Shown piece after piece: positions 10,893-23,356 of a DNA stretch of 64,000 nt. Where the stretch lies: contig OX463785.1 of NCBI GenBank assembly GCA_949825025.1, forward strand, positions 8,309,971-8,373,970, given 5' to 3'. The DNA comes from Siphlonurus alternatus. Lineage: Eukaryota > Arthropoda > Insecta > Ephemeroptera > Siphlonuridae. Position numbers and translations under genes: made by a program. The notes beneath the pieces are model-generated. The model ran no database searches, was not told where the DNA came from, and saw only the letters and a list, made by a program, of their open reading frames with translations. How positions within the stretch are numbered: the stretch's first letter is position 1; the number at the start of each line of letters is the position of its first letter.

Positions 10893-11602
10893 GAGTGGGA
10901 AGTTTGTGTTTTACCTAGGTGTACTCGTGTACACATGTAGCTATATTTATTAAATGATAAATAATACAAAAATATGTCAATGTAAATCATCATTGTTATA
11001 AGCTTGCATTTATCAATCAACAATTCATCAATATTATCACATTATTATAATCATTAATAATCTGATCAATGATATGTTAATGTTACAAAAAAATAATTTA
11101 TCTCCTTCATGTGATAAAGCTGTAATGACCCCCTACGATAAATGACACGTTTTAATCACTAGAAGACGCTCGTCGTTTTTCTTCTGCTCAACTGTTGGGA
11201 TCATGAGAATTATCTGAGCCTGCACGTTGCCTGACACATATTCTCCTTCTAGTTTATATTATAAAAGCGTCTTAAGCATCTCTTATATTTTATTTTTATT
11301 AATGATCTTTAAACGTACAGAATTTTAATTCCGTCTCCTTTTTTTTATTATTTGAGTTTTATTCTTTTGTCTGAAGAATTTTTAATTTTTACTTATAAAA
11401 AGATACAATGCAGATTAATAATATAAATGTCTACTGTAATTCCAGACTCAACTTTTTTTTCATTTGTAAGAAGAATTACATTAACAAATATAGAGCAAAT
11501 TTAACACCTTTCATGAAAATTAAAAGGTAAACACTGAGTTTGATTTATTCATTATTAATAGTATTATTTCATTTGTTCTGTGTTGATTTATTATAATTTC
11601 CC
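10893..11602. other. AT-rich non-coding stretch
   Basis: Nothing recognised. The 11130-11260 part has a more even composition (GATAAATGACACG, CGCTCGTCG) but no open frame or repeat that I can identify. Confidence 0.4.
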
Positions 11603-11819
11603 CAGGCTTTGGACATCGCTTTGGTCCATTGAGAAAAAGTATAGGTGTCCGTCCTGACTGAGGTTTTCCACGGTTCCCTCAGTCTCACCTCAGCGAATGC
11701 TGGGACGCGTAAGCATGCAGGCCGTGGCCACTATCCGTTCCCTACCTTATCCCTACCCAGTACCCCGCCGCGAGCTGTAAGCTCTTAGGGGTGTATCCTT
11801 GTAAAAAAAAAAAAAAAAT
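11603..11819 (+). mobile_element. SINE fragment with core domain and poly(A)
   Basis: The first 130 bp match the core of the 5S-SINE (CCAGGCTTTGGACATCGCTTTGGTCCATTGA, CCGTCCTGACTGAGG, TTCCCTCAGTC, AATGCTGGGACG, GGCCGTGGCC). It then continues with a different 3' part (CCTACCCAGTACCCCGCCGCGAGCTGTAAGCTC) and a poly(A) run. The 5' head is missing. It is therefore a different SINE family sharing the central domain. Confidence 0.75.
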
Positions 11820-11828
11820 TAAGGGAGG

Positions 11829-12228
11829 TGTGGCGCAGTGCGCTTGACCGGGTCTCGTCAGATCACCGAAGTCAAGCAACGCCGCGCGTGGTTAGTAGTT
11901 GGATGGGTGACCATTTTCAACAAAAACCACGTTTCCCACCCAGGGGTAAAACGTTGCGCTTTTCCACTATGTGGTTCCCCTGGCTTTGGACCATTGCACT
12001 TCCGGTTAATTGACAAAAGCTGTAGCGTCCATCCTGGCTGAGGTTTCCACGTTTCCCTCAGCCGCAGGCAAATGCCGGGATGAATTTGCAAGGCCGTGGC
12101 CGCCCCCGTTCCAGAAGAGCCCGCGAAACGCTCAAGTTAAGGTTTCGGAAGGTTCGGGGTTTCAAGTAGTATGTAATTAGTAAATACAAGTACCCAATAG
12201 GGTTTAATTCAAAATTAAAAAAAAAAAA
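11829..12228 (+). mobile_element. 5S-SINE copy B (best copy)
   Basis: The head 11829-11912 resembles eukaryotic 5S rRNA: TGACCGGGTCTCGTCAGATCACCGAAGTCAAGCAACG, then GTGGTTAGTAGTTGGATGGGTGACC, which covers the A-box and C-box region that 5S genes use as an internal Pol III promoter. The core domain follows at about 11970-12110, then a tail GTTTCGGAAGGTTCGGGG..TACCCAATAGGGTTTAAT and a 12-bp A run. The element is about 400 bp. A cellular 5S gene is unlikely, because the 5S likeness stops after about 85 bp and the rest is shared by three other copies. SINE3-type elements have this architecture. Membership in a named family is not tested. Confidence 0.9.
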
Positions 12229-13102
12229 TTATAATTGATATTATTTGTTATACATCTTGAGGTTATGGTTAACTTTTTTATTATTTTTTTGTTGAAACTA
12301 CCTGATGTTAAAATATATATTATTATAAAACATAAAATTAAATTTAAAATATAACAAGTAAATGTTGATTTAGATATGAAAAATAAATTTTCAAAAAACA
12401 GAAAAATATAATTGTCATTTTGAACATTTTTTAACAAATTTAATTGAATGAACAAAATTTTAATTCTTTTTTTTTATTTTCGGGATAATATTTTTTTGAG
12501 ATAGTGTTGACTTTTTCGTAATAATATTCCCACTCCAACAATTAAATTTTGATTTAAAATATATTACATCTTATAATGGAAAATTAATAATTTGTATTGC
12601 AGTTTTGCAATTGATTGGTACAAGTTTGTTGTTTCAGGAAGAGTTCAGTACGTACGGAGGGGTAAAGAGGTTACTATATTTTGTTTTGCCCTCAAGACGC
12701 GACATGATATATAACCCCTGAAGATAACCCTCCTTGAAAACGATGCTTCTTTTTTTATTCTCCGTGTATTTTTTTTTACTTGTATGCTTATATTTTTTTC
12801 TCGTGCTTCTCTTTAAGATTCGGTGAGCCTCAAGGCAAGCCAGGAACAGAACTTCGTCGTGTCGCTACAATCTCGAACATGCCAAATTTTCTTGTGTTGT
12901 CGATTACAGTATAACAATGTTATAGTATTTTTTCACTAGTATTTTTCGTAATAAACTGCTTGACTCTTTTTTATAATTTATAAATAATTCTTGCGGAAAA
13001 CTGTTATAATTTATTTTTTGACAATATTTTAAAAGAAAACGTAATATATAAAACTACTGTATCTAGTCAGGGCTAAAAAAATACATTGTTGCAAACTAAT
13101 TT
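12229..13102. other. AT-rich non-coding stretch
   Basis: AT-rich throughout apart from 12640-12900, which is more mixed (GTACGTACGGAGGGG, CGGTGAGCCTCAAGGCAAGCCAGG, CTTCGTCGTGTCGCTAC). I see no open frame or splice signals that make it a gene. A conserved non-coding element is possible. Confidence 0.4.
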
Positions 13103-13425
13103 GAAACCCCGAAACTTTTTCGAACCCCATCAAACTTAAAGGTTTTGGGGGCATCAACTGCCTTGCAATCCATTCCAACATTTGCCTGCGACTGAGGGAA
13201 ATGTGGAAACCTACAGTAATATGGACGCTACAGCTTTCGTCAATGAACTGGAAGTGCATTGGTCGAAAGCCAGAGGAACTACACAACGGAAAAGCGTAAC
13301 GATTTACCCCTGTGAAGAAAACGTCATTTTTGTTGAAATTGTTCACCCATCCAACTACTAACCACGTTTGGCGTTGCTTGACATCGGTGATGTGATGAGA
13401 TCCGGTCAAGCGCACTGCGTCACAC
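13103..13425 (-). mobile_element. 5S-SINE copy C
   Basis: On the minus strand it runs from GTGTGACGCAGTGCGCTTGACCGGATCTC near 13425, through GTTAGTAGTTGGATGGGTGAAC and the core (TTGACGAAAGCTGTAGCGTCC, TTTCCCTCAGTCGCAGGCAAATG), to GGTTCGAAAAAGTTTCGGGG. Alignment with copy B by eye is nearly collinear, with scattered substitutions and a shortened tail. The 139-codon minus-strand open frame across it is SINE sequence, not a gene. Confidence 0.85.
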
Positions 13426-14685
13426 CTACCATAATAAAATGCGATCAAATAGCGATTTTAACAAAATATAAAAAATTATATAATTTTTAGTAAAATATAT
13501 TTTTACGGTTATAATAAATTATGTAAATTAAATGAATAATGTGTTTGTAATTTGTAGCTATAATTTATTAAGGGATTATAGAAATTCTGTTTATAAAGTA
13601 AGAATCCCTTGAGGATCCCATGCGTCGCTAAGACAAGGTTACTACATTTTGCACTAGCCTTCATTATCATAACCCCTGCTTTTGGTACAAACCGCGCTCG
13701 AGTTCTCCGTATGAATGCATCGTTAAACATGCTCCTACTCGAAAATATACATACCGAGGTTCACACCTCACAAACATACATTTATAATTTAAACTGCCTT
13801 ATCAAAGGGCATTTTAAAAAAGTAAATAGCACCAAATTAATTTTATTTTCTAAATATATAATTTTTTAAATTGTAAACAAGAGTTTTGATATTATTTTAA
13901 ATAAAATAATAGAATTTTAAATTTTTATAATTTTCGATTGCAAAAATAAAAATAATAATTTTTAATTTGTCATATTATATCCTATACATCAATAATAAAT
14001 ATGTAAAATTAATATTGAATTAATTAAATATATTAAAATTGAACGATGAGACTTAAGTGACGCTGTAAACATGAACTACATCATCCGTTGAAAACCCCGC
14101 AATATCTTAAACATTTGTAATAAAAATTTCCAATTTAATTAGGTTAAATAGCGAATAAGGAAAATTATGCACTAGTAGATTTTTTGAATGAAATAAATTT
14201 TACGCTAATTTATTTCGCCGAATTATGCTTGGAGAAAATAGAAATTGTGAAAGATAAAATTTATTACTTAAATTCTATTTTTTCACAACGCTTATTTATT
14301 TTAGAATTTATTTACTAGAGAAGTCTATTTTTCTACGTTGATAGGAAGCTGAGTAGGTCTTAATGCTGCATAATTCATGTCAGCAGCTAGAATTTGTGGC
14401 CCTGCATGGAACCAGCAGCGAATCTTTCTTCGTATAACTGCTGAACAAAGTTTCAACTTTCTCGATAACATTCTGTCCCTTTCCTCTTTCTCATTCCTTA
14501 TTTAAATATGTGTGTGTGCGTATAACTTTGAAAAAAGTTTTGTCCTGATGATAATAAAATTTGTTCAAAAAATTATTTGACCAAAAAATGAGAAAAAAAA
14601 AAGAAAGAAAATATTAAAGAAAAAGAAGATAAAATTCCATTTTTTTTTTTTTGTAAGTTTGATACAGGAAAGCTCATGAAAAAGG
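13426..14685. other. AT-rich non-coding stretch with one mixed-composition patch
   Basis: 13609-13760 has even base composition and an open frame whose start reads like a hydrophobic segment (LLHFALAFIIITPAFG). It lacks recognisable homology, splice sites or neighbours, so I do not call it. The remainder is AT-rich. Confidence 0.4.
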
Positions 14686-15110
14686 TCCGGTCAACCACTG
14701 TCCGTTTGTTGATTTGTCGGAGAAAAATATGAACAGATTCAGCAGTCTCATCGTAGCCGCGATCGCGTGACCGTCCGAGGCATGGCGGTCATGTTAGACC
14801 GGTCATATTGAAGTCGAATTTTCTCTTAATATAATAGAAAAATATATTTGTATAACAATGAAATTACGACCGCAAATTCAGTAACCTTAACTGCGATCGC
14901 AATTCTGCAATGAGCAATCTTAAATTTTTAAGGCCTCTAAATTTTCGATCGCGGTCGGTAGTTCGAAGAGTCCAATGTGAGCGGTCATGGTCAAACCGGT
15001 CACGGTCAAGCGTCAAAGATTATGGACCAGTCATGACCGTTCAAGCAAAATGAGATTTTTTTTTGCGGTCATGACCGGTCTGAAACGGTCCGCTCCGCTT
15101 CCCTGGTTAA
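14686..15110. repeat. Cluster of ACCGGTCATGACCG-like palindromic motifs
   Basis: Repeated half-sites GGTCATG, CATGACC, CGGTCA and TGACCG occur in both orientations. Examples are GGCGGTCATG (14784), GACCGGTCAT (14799), GCGGTCATGGTC (14982), ACCGGTCACGGTC (14996), CAGTCATGACCG (15028) and GCGGTCATGACCGGTC (15065). GCGATCGC also occurs more than once. There is no simple period and no clear terminal repeats. It could be a decayed transposon end, a degenerate satellite, or a cluster of nuclear-receptor-type half-sites (AGGTCA-like). Confidence 0.5.
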
Positions 15111-18100
15111 AAAATAGGGTAAAGAAGAAAAAAAAAAAAACTATATATTTTTTTTATATTGGTGAAAGTTTGTAGGTCATTAAAAGCTTATTCTAAAAAT
15201 AATCATACATAAAATTACAATTTTTTTGAACTTACACTAATTACAGCTCTAAAACAAAAAAAAAACAAAAAAAAAAACAGTATAATATTCCTTTCCTCAA
15301 AGACAAACTTATATATATATATTTACCGTATTACATATTTACCGTTTTTTTTATTGAAGTCTAAAATGTCTAAATTGAATGCTCCAACGAATGAAAGTAC
15401 TCTCTACAATTAAACTTACTTACTAATTACTTGCCAGTAGAAGTGAACACCTCCACTCATCACAAAAACTTCAAACATTTGTTAAAAACCCCTTTTAAAA
15501 AAATCCATTAAAAACTAATTAATAACTCTTCTAACTTTCATTAATAGAAATTATCTTATAATTGGAGAACTTGTTATTAAAAAAAAAATATTAATTAAAA
15601 TTGTTCGTGATATGTTTTTACATATCGATTTTATACATACTTTGTTTTTAATTCAAAATTTTCTTAATGTTTTCTAAGTATAGAGAGAAGTTTTTTTGTG
15701 TAAGGTCTTTAATAAGGTTCATAAACCTTACTAGACAAGAGAGAAGGCAGGAAGGTATATATGAGAAAGGAAGTAGAGAAGTAACGTGCTGTAGTTGAAG
15801 AAAGATGGGAGGAAAAGTGGGTGGGAGGGTACCACAGAGGGAGGTAAAGACTGATGCTTGTGGGTCTACCATGCATGCATAATATTCAAGCTAGCTAGCA
15901 CTCTCTAACACGGTTTATACAGAGAAGACTGCTACCATACCGGCTGTTGGTTTGGCAAGTATAGAAGAGAATCTACTATACTACTACCACCATTGCTGTG
16001 TTCACCACATGAATATGCATTCTTATAATGCAATTTCCTTTTGTGCCATCTCTTCCCCTCATCTCTAGTTCTATATAATATATATTATACATAACTATAT
16101 AAACCAAAAGTATTAATATCAAGATTACCATTATTATATAAAATTTATTGTTATGTATATTTAGAATTGTAATATAAAAAAATTGGAATCGATTCATTGT
16201 ATTCTAAATTAAAATGAGTATTAATTACGAGTTGTATTTTTATAATTGTAACTTTTATTTGCTTCCAGATTCGGAATACGATATAGTCCTCATTTAGGAA
16301 TTAGAATAATTATATTTCTTGAGATTAACTGTCTAAAAATTAAATTTATTATGATTTAATTTATACAATATTTTAATTAAGTTTATAATGTTGCAAATGT
16401 AAATTATCAAAATATTTTACAAAGTTATTCAAAGTAAAATAATAATTATCAATGTTTTTTATTATAACTAAAAGTGGCAAAATTTATTTTAAAAATCTAA
16501 AATTAATAATAAAATAAAAGTTATATTATTAAATGTTGCTTTAAAATATTAAATTTAATGACAAAGTGTAGTGAAAGAAATCACAGTTAAAAGTGTATGC
16601 CTCACTCTGGGAGTTCCGTGTATTACAAAAGCTAGTGCGTGTTATAGTACAACCCAAGCAGGAAGGAACTAGGAGCACGTACCTCAACAACGAGAACAAA
16701 GAACATAATTTGCATGTTATGAATTATTACCTCACTCTTCTATTTCTATAACATTCAAGAATATGAATTACATACACACATCTTTATAATTCAGCTAGCT
16801 CATTTCACAACATTTTACTTTCACTTTTTGTGTTTTAGCTTACTATGAAAGCTCTAATTTGCATGTATAACACAGGTTCATAGAAAATATATTACTTTAA
16901 TAAATATTATTATTAATTCAATTGTAGGTGTATAATTTTGAGTGGTAAATATAAATAGCAAAGAAACTAGTGTTATTTTTAACTAATATCAAAGGACCAT
17001 CGACCTCAAAACATTTTATTACATAAAATTTGAATAACCTGCAAATTTATAACTACCCAAGTTTTTTAAAAAAAAAAAACAAAAAAATATTTTAAACACT
17101 CTTTAAAGGGCCATTAAAATTGTAATACATGCATCAAATCGTAACTCATTTTATTTGTTTTAAACTAAGAAATTTTTTAATTTTAAATACTAACTTTTCA
17201 TGGTCTATTTTAATGAAATAATAATAATATTACCCAGTTTAACTTACAATTAGTTCTATTTTAGCTCGTTTACAGCCTACTGCGGAATATAATACTGAAT
17301 ATTTGTTCTGGAAAACTAACAAATTTTAAACATTTATTTTTCAATTAATTTTTAATGTGTATGTAAATTAAACTCCCTAAACTGTCATATTATTAAGTGT
17401 CATGAAAATATGAATGAAATAATAAATATTTACTATAAATTTTCTTTTTATTATATACATTCCTTTGCTATTATAAAATTACCATTAAAAAAAACGAATA
17501 TAATCTTATTAACACAACAAAAGCAATCACCCATACAGATTACAATAATTATACACAGTATTATTATTTGCTGACTTGTGCAGTAATATTATAAGTGTTG
17601 ATTTACATAACATGCACTTGTGTTTAATGTACAGTAATCAACCATTGGGTTTAAGTGTAAACAGTAGTTGTAGCAAACTGCATACTATGAGAAATACATT
17701 GATTTATGGTAGCTGCTGGTTCGTTTCCAACTCAGTGCCAATGTATACAAGACTGATGTCATAACCCGACACAACATTATTAGTGACCTGCTGTATATAA
17801 TATTGGGTTATATAAAATATAGTATATACGTATCATGATTTATTACATGCTGTTGATTTCAAACACAATATCATCAATACATTATATTTTACTATCTATA
17901 AAAGTTTATGGGGGTTTGAAAATACTACTTTTTTTTTAATATTTTAAATTAATAATTAGGTTTTTTTTTTCTCATGCATTTATTGTTTCAAAAATATCTC
18001 CTTGTTTTTTAACTTTGAAATTTATAGCAGAAATTTTTAAAATAAATGTACAATAAAAATCAATATTTTACGACTTAATTTGTATTATTTTACGTCCTTA

Positions 18101-18230
18101 GCCTTCCACCCCCCTCCCCCATTGTGCTCAGATTATACACGTATATATTATATACTCATATTCATGATAAAATTATAATGAGTTGCAGCTAATTAAAACA
18201 ACAGGCGAAGAGAGTTTTATTTTAGTACTA
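15111..18230. other. AT-rich non-coding stretch
   Basis: No gene recognised. There are A-runs near 15128-15140 and 15258-15278. Mixed-composition patches at 15700-16060 (AGGAAGTAGAGAAG; GCATGCATAATATTCAAGCTAGCTAGC; TACTACTACCACC) and 16600-16700 could be conserved regulatory DNA, but the sequence alone does not show it. The C-rich patch CCACCCCCCTCCCCC is at about 18106-18120. Confidence 0.4.
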
Positions 18231-18475
18231 TGCGCGTAGTAAAAAGAAATGTGGGCAAAATTTGTATACCCTGTTACAAACGGTTTGCTGGATATTTTGC
18301 ACCCTCCTCTCCTAACCCGACTTATCCTGACCATGCTGGGTCTTCTCACCTGACTTCAAGTCAAGTGTTTCGCGATCCCTTCGATTAAAGCCAACTCGTT
18401 CAGGGTGGGACGTGATGGTGACCGGAAACAAAATTCAAACAAAGCGCGGATCGAGTGTTTGGGTAAAGGTATTTA
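18231..18475. other. GC-balanced segment of unknown origin
   Basis: This patch (CTCCTCTCCTAACCCGAC, GTCTTCTCACCTGACTTCAAG, GGTGACCGGAAAC) stands out from its surroundings. On the minus strand one frame reads FNRRDRETLDLKSGEKTQ before a stop, which is suggestive of protein-coding or retrotransposon debris. It is short and not recognisable, so no product is assigned. Confidence 0.3.
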
Positions 18476-18581
18476 ATTATATGAAACTCCCTAATGTAAG
18501 AAATAAACATCATAATATTACGAAGTTTTTACTTTTTAATTAAATTAATGTATTTAATACTTAATAGAACCATAGCCTTAA

Positions 18582-19285
18582 AGGCCTTATGAACCTTTGC
18601 ACAATATTAAGTACACGGAAAGCTTTGCTTCAGTATGATTCGGCTGCATAAATTTTTTTGTTTCAGAAGCACAAATATCAGAGATAATAGCCGATGAAAA
18701 GGAACCTGTGACGTCACTCACGCTCATTCAGCGGCGACAATATAGGGAAATCCCTGCAAAAGATAGGTTCACTCCCGCTGCAACCACGGCCACAATTTTA
18801 CTTCTGGAATTTTGAAACTTTACCAGGGCAGTCTTCATAGTATTTTTCAAATAGCCTGAAAGATTTTTTTGTGTGAAATTTATACAAACTGAGTTATTGC
18901 GGTAGAAAGAAGAGCAAAAATGTTGTATGGGAAAACAATGTTAAATTTTTGGCTTATCTTGCTACCGTAATAACTCAGTCTGTATACATGCCACTAAAAA
19001 AATTCTTTCAGTCTATTTGACAAATACTATCAAGACTGCCCTGGTAAAGTTTCAAAATTCCAGAAGTAAAATTGTGGCCATGGTTGCAGCGGGAGTGAAC
19101 CTATCTTTTGCAGGGATTTCCCTATATTGTCGCCGCTGAATGAGCGTGAGTGACGTCACAAGTTCCTTTTCATCGGCTATTATCTCTGATATTTGTGCTA
19201 CTGAAACAAAAAAATTTATGCAGCTGAATCACACTGAAGCAAAGCTAACCGTGTACTTAATACTGTGAAAAGGTTCATAAGGCCT
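18582..19285. mobile_element. TT-1: 704-bp near-perfect palindrome flanked by TTAA
   Basis: Left end AGGCCTTATGAACC and right end GGTTCATAAGGCCT are exact inverted repeats, each bounded by TTAA (18578-18581 and 19286-19289). The arms are about 330 bp with only scattered differences. Mirrored pairs include TGCAAAAGATAGGTTCACTC / GAGTGAACCTATCTTTTGCA and TGACGTCACTCACGCTCATT / AATGAGCGTGAGTGACGTCA. The loop lies at about 18910-18950 (AGAGCAAAAATGTTGTATGGG). TTAA duplication is typical of piggyBac and Kolobok superfamilies. There is no coding capacity, so this is a non-autonomous foldback. High arm identity suggests recent insertion or gene conversion between arms. Confidence 0.92.
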
Positions 19286-19289
19286 TTAA

Positions 19290-20006
19290 GATTTTTTAAT
19301 ATTTTACTGCATGTTTATTCCTTACATATTTTCATACAAATAGGGATACATTAAATACGTTTACTAGTTACCAATGACAAAGCAAAAGTCACAATTCTAA
19401 TTTAAAGTGTTGCTTCATTATCTAACACATACTCTTAGTGTTATATTACAATTCTACTATGTTAATTTATTTTTGAATTCTACACAAATATTTTAAATCT
19501 CTATTTTATTTTAAGCAAAATATAAAAAAAATAAGTTATTTTCAAACAAATTATCGACTTTAACAAAATTATATACTCATTTAAAAAATTAATACTTTAA
19601 ATAAAATTAAAAATATTTTAAGAATATTTTGTTACAAAGTATTTTTATGTATATTATTATTGGTTACATTCGTTATATCAATTTTTTGGTACAAAAAAAA
19701 ATATGAAGCATGTATGTCGATAGTGATTAGTACCATTATTTGCTCATTTGTATTCTTCTTGGAGAATAAATTGAAAATAAAATCCAATTTTTTTTTATTG
19801 CTTATTATAATTAAGATCTATACATAAAGCAAAATAAGAGAATGATCGATTATTGGAACTTCTAAAATAGTTCATAAATTGTTCAAACTTTAACCTTTAA
19901 AATTAAGCATAGGTATACTAATTATTTTAATATTGATTGATATGATACAAAAGCTTTGGTTTAAAATAATTTGATAAGCTGATTCTACTAGATAAGTTTT
20001 TTTCTA
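19290..20006. other. AT-rich non-coding stretch
   Basis: Nothing recognised; AT-rich with no repeats beyond short homopolymers. Confidence 0.4.
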
Positions 20007-20031
20007 GGGAGAGAGAGAGAGAGAGAGAGAG
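20007..20031. repeat. (GA)n microsatellite, short
   Basis: About twelve GA units. The next 160 bp (20032-20195) have mixed composition (ATGCACGTACAC; CATGTGGTGGTATGTGG) and may be conserved non-coding DNA. Confidence 0.9.
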
Positions 20032-20195
20032 ACGAGGGTAGTTAGAGGGAGATATTGCATACATTACGGCATGATGCACGTACACAATAATTACTGCCAC
20101 GCGAATGATCCAGCCCGCATGTGGTGGTATGTGGTCCCCTCCCAACTCTTGGCACCAACTACCAAGCATTCAGCAAGGCGGTGGCGATTACATAG

Positions 20196-23100
20196 TAAAC
20201 CAAACACACAATACACCAGTAATGAACATTACATACATATAGGCCTAGATTCAAACAATAAGCTATTATACATCATGTTATAATGTAGTCAAATTTCGAT
20301 CGAAACATTGTGTTATGATAATATTCATTGTTTTTCATCGTATATATTTTTGTATTGTATAAAACTAATGAGATTTTTATTTAAATTTTTTAATAATGGC
20401 TAAAAAAATAGTTTTTTATTATTATTATTTTAATTTCTTTTCATCTGATTGTCATTTGTCATTGTTTCTGTTCGGTGGTTGCATGTTGTCACTTGAAATA
20501 TTTCACTTTGATTGTTATCTCAACTAGCAGCTAACATGTTATGTGTTGGTGTTATCAATCATAATTCATAATTATAGTTATGCATCACATGCAAGAAAGC
20601 AAATTTACCAGCTTTAAGAAGAAATGAATTCAAAAAAATATTTAAAGAATGGCAAAGAAATTTGTCAACATACATTCATATTACTTTAATCCTGTTATTT
20701 TTATTAAGCGCTGGTATGTGACGTCAGATTGGGAGCTTCAACAGTCGTCAGCATATACTTGTTGGTGGAGCTACGTTATGTATAAGCATAGGACAAAACA
20801 TAAACAAAATAATTTAAAAATATATAAAGAAAAAATTCAAAATTTTGAGGTGAGCAAAAGTTTGTAAATTTAATTTTAAAAATTTTGCTTACCTCACATT
20901 TTTAAATTCTTGTATGAAATTAAGGCAAAAGACCCTTTAAATGGGGGGGAAGGAGACGTTTTAAAATAATAACTTAGAAAAAAATCCAAATTTTCTAAAA
21001 TTTTAGCTTACGTAGATTTTTTTTAAATTTCCTTTTTGGGGCACGATTGAAGTTTTTTTGTATGAATTTTATTTTATTTCTCGATTCATCTAGAATTTCA
21101 TGCTTGTTTACTTTCTATAAATGCAGAAATATTTTTTTTATATATCACCATTTATCTAAAATTGAAAATATTTCATTGTACAGTAAGTCAGATAAATATA
21201 ACATTCTGAAATTGTTCCACTGTGTTATATAAACAGAAAATAAGAACTATAGATTAACACGAGTACAGATATATTCATATTAATGTCAGAATATAAATTG
21301 TGGCACGTCTTTCCTCTCGTTACTTAAAAGTACGTAGCAGTCAGCAGACACTGAATATTTATCACTGTATCAGGAAATTGATTCGTCTCTTGTATCTCAT
21401 TTCGATTTATACGCAAATGGAAATACTTTGACCTGTTAATAATTCTTGTGTTCTTCAAACTCGATCAATTCATACTTCGTAAATTTATTATTATAAAAAA
21501 TCTCTACATTTCTCATTTTTTATGTATGTAATAAATAAATTGAATCTTGTATATTTTGTAGTTCCAAATTTTTTCTTGACACTTTTGCTTTCTGTTTTAT
21601 ATTTTGCATACATAACTACAGATATATGTGTGTCTAACATTTTGAATTCTTTGATTGTGCGACTTTCATTTGTAATAATTTATTTAATAAATATAACCTC
21701 TTAAGTCTTAAGATACTTAATGATACTTTGCAATTCATGTCTTTTAGGATTTATTACCTAGCATTTTTTTTTCTTAATTAAAATTAAATTTAAATTGAAG
21801 GACTCATAAAATTAATTTTCTTGGCAGTTAATTCTATTTCTAACATATTAGTTATTTTTCATCTGTTATATAAATATTAGCCACATGAGAAATTAAATTT
21901 TTAATCAAATTATTATAACTTGAGTGTAAAAATAATAAAAGATATCATAAGCTATTATTTTAGTAGACATTATTACAATTTTTTTTTAACCTTAGAATAT
22001 GTAAATTTTGTGCAAATTTCATCATAATAGCACTTATAATTTTTTTCACTATTGTTCTATAGAGCTAGATGAATTATATAGCAATTTTCTCTACACTCCT
22101 TTATTACCTGCTATTTGCTACAATTGAAGAAAGGGTTGAAATTTTTTTATAAAAAAAAAATGAACAGAAAGTTAACTATTTTTAAACGAATTATGATACT
22201 CATAAAATAAAAGTATTATTCAACCCTTTGTATTTTTATACCTGTAATAACACCATCGCAATTTTACCTTTATTTTTTTATATTACACTCGTTGAAAGTT
22301 GTGTTTATTTTTAACTCGAGAGAAAAAGCATTGATTTTTATTCCCCCTCACATCATTACCTTGAGTTTCATCTAAATAAAAAAGATAACATATATTAATT
22401 TTATTAGCAAACCATTTTCATTTTTTGTGTTATATTTTTACCTTAGTTTTAATGTAAAATAAATTCCAAAAATTATAAAAAACATTCACGAGGTTTGTGT
22501 CATTGTATTAGGCTAGTGCTAACCAACGACTATATTATATCCAGTATTAGTTCTTGAGTGCTAACCGCGGTTAGTGAGAAACTTGGATAAATATTTTGTA
22601 CATCGCTTTCGTTATGTTTAAATTTTTTACAGCAGATAAATCAATATTTTTAAGAAATATCTAGTTTAAGAGTGTATAAAGTGAACATTTTGCAGTATCC
22701 CAAACGATTTTCTTACTATATTATTCTATCTACCCATAACTTGATCTGTGTGGAAGTATGGTAAATTTAAAAAAGACTTTTCATGGCAGCTTAATTACGT
22801 AATCTATAAAATTAAATATCATAATTATTTTGTTTCTGTGTTCTGCATGATTTGCATCACCATCAAATAGCAGAGTGAATAGTAACGTTTAAGTTCCCTT
22901 GCATGAACTGTACATTTTAGGCTTTGTTTTATACCATAAATAATATAAATATTAAACGTTTTCAATTGGAAATGAAGACTGTGATTCAAATAATCTATTT
23001 TTTATTCAACGAACAAGAAAGCAGATGTTAATAAATAGAATATTATTATGACAGTATTTAATGTGAATTAGTAAAAAAAACACGTACCACAAAAATAATA

Positions 23101-23356
23101 GTGACATATCATATAAATGAAATACAGCATTCATATAATCTCAGAATACTGGATTAATGTAATTATAAATTCTTAATTTGTAGGGGATTATTTAGAACAA
23201 AGAAACTAGAAACTTAGGAGAGGAATTATAGAGTACGTAATTGTTATGACGTCACAGCAATTGAGGACCCTGATTGGATAAAAAGTGGAATATTTTAATT
23301 TGAAATTTTGAAAATAGGTGATCATGACAGCACCATAATAAATAGAGCCACCAATG
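20196..23356. other. AT-rich non-coding stretch
   Basis: No gene recognised. About 20930-21060 weakly resembles the interior of GC-3 (a G-run followed by GGAGACGTTTTAAAATAATAACTTAGAAAAAAATCCAAATTTT) and may be a decayed copy. TGACGTCA occurs at 20719 and 23247. A short FB-2 remnant lies at 22500-22607. Confidence 0.4.
22500..22607. mobile_element. FB-2 remnant
   Basis: Contains ATTGTATTAGGCTAGTGCTAACC and GTGCTAACCGCGGTTAGTGAGAAACTTGGATAA, which match the FB-2 pieces at 4918 and 30653. The outer termini have decayed, and about 40 bp between the two GCTAACC motifs is unique. Confidence 0.55.

Noticed and set aside
11829..11912. Functional 5S rRNA gene
   Set aside because: Only about 85 bp resemble 5S. 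The sequence continues into a SINE body shared by three other copies.
13029..13448. 139-codon minus-strand open frame
   Set aside because: It coincides with 5S-SINE copy C.
22126..22232. Short inverted pair AAAGGGTTGAA / TTCAACCCTTT
   Set aside because: Only 11 bp pair, with a 90-bp unpaired interior. This could be chance, and no second copy was seen.
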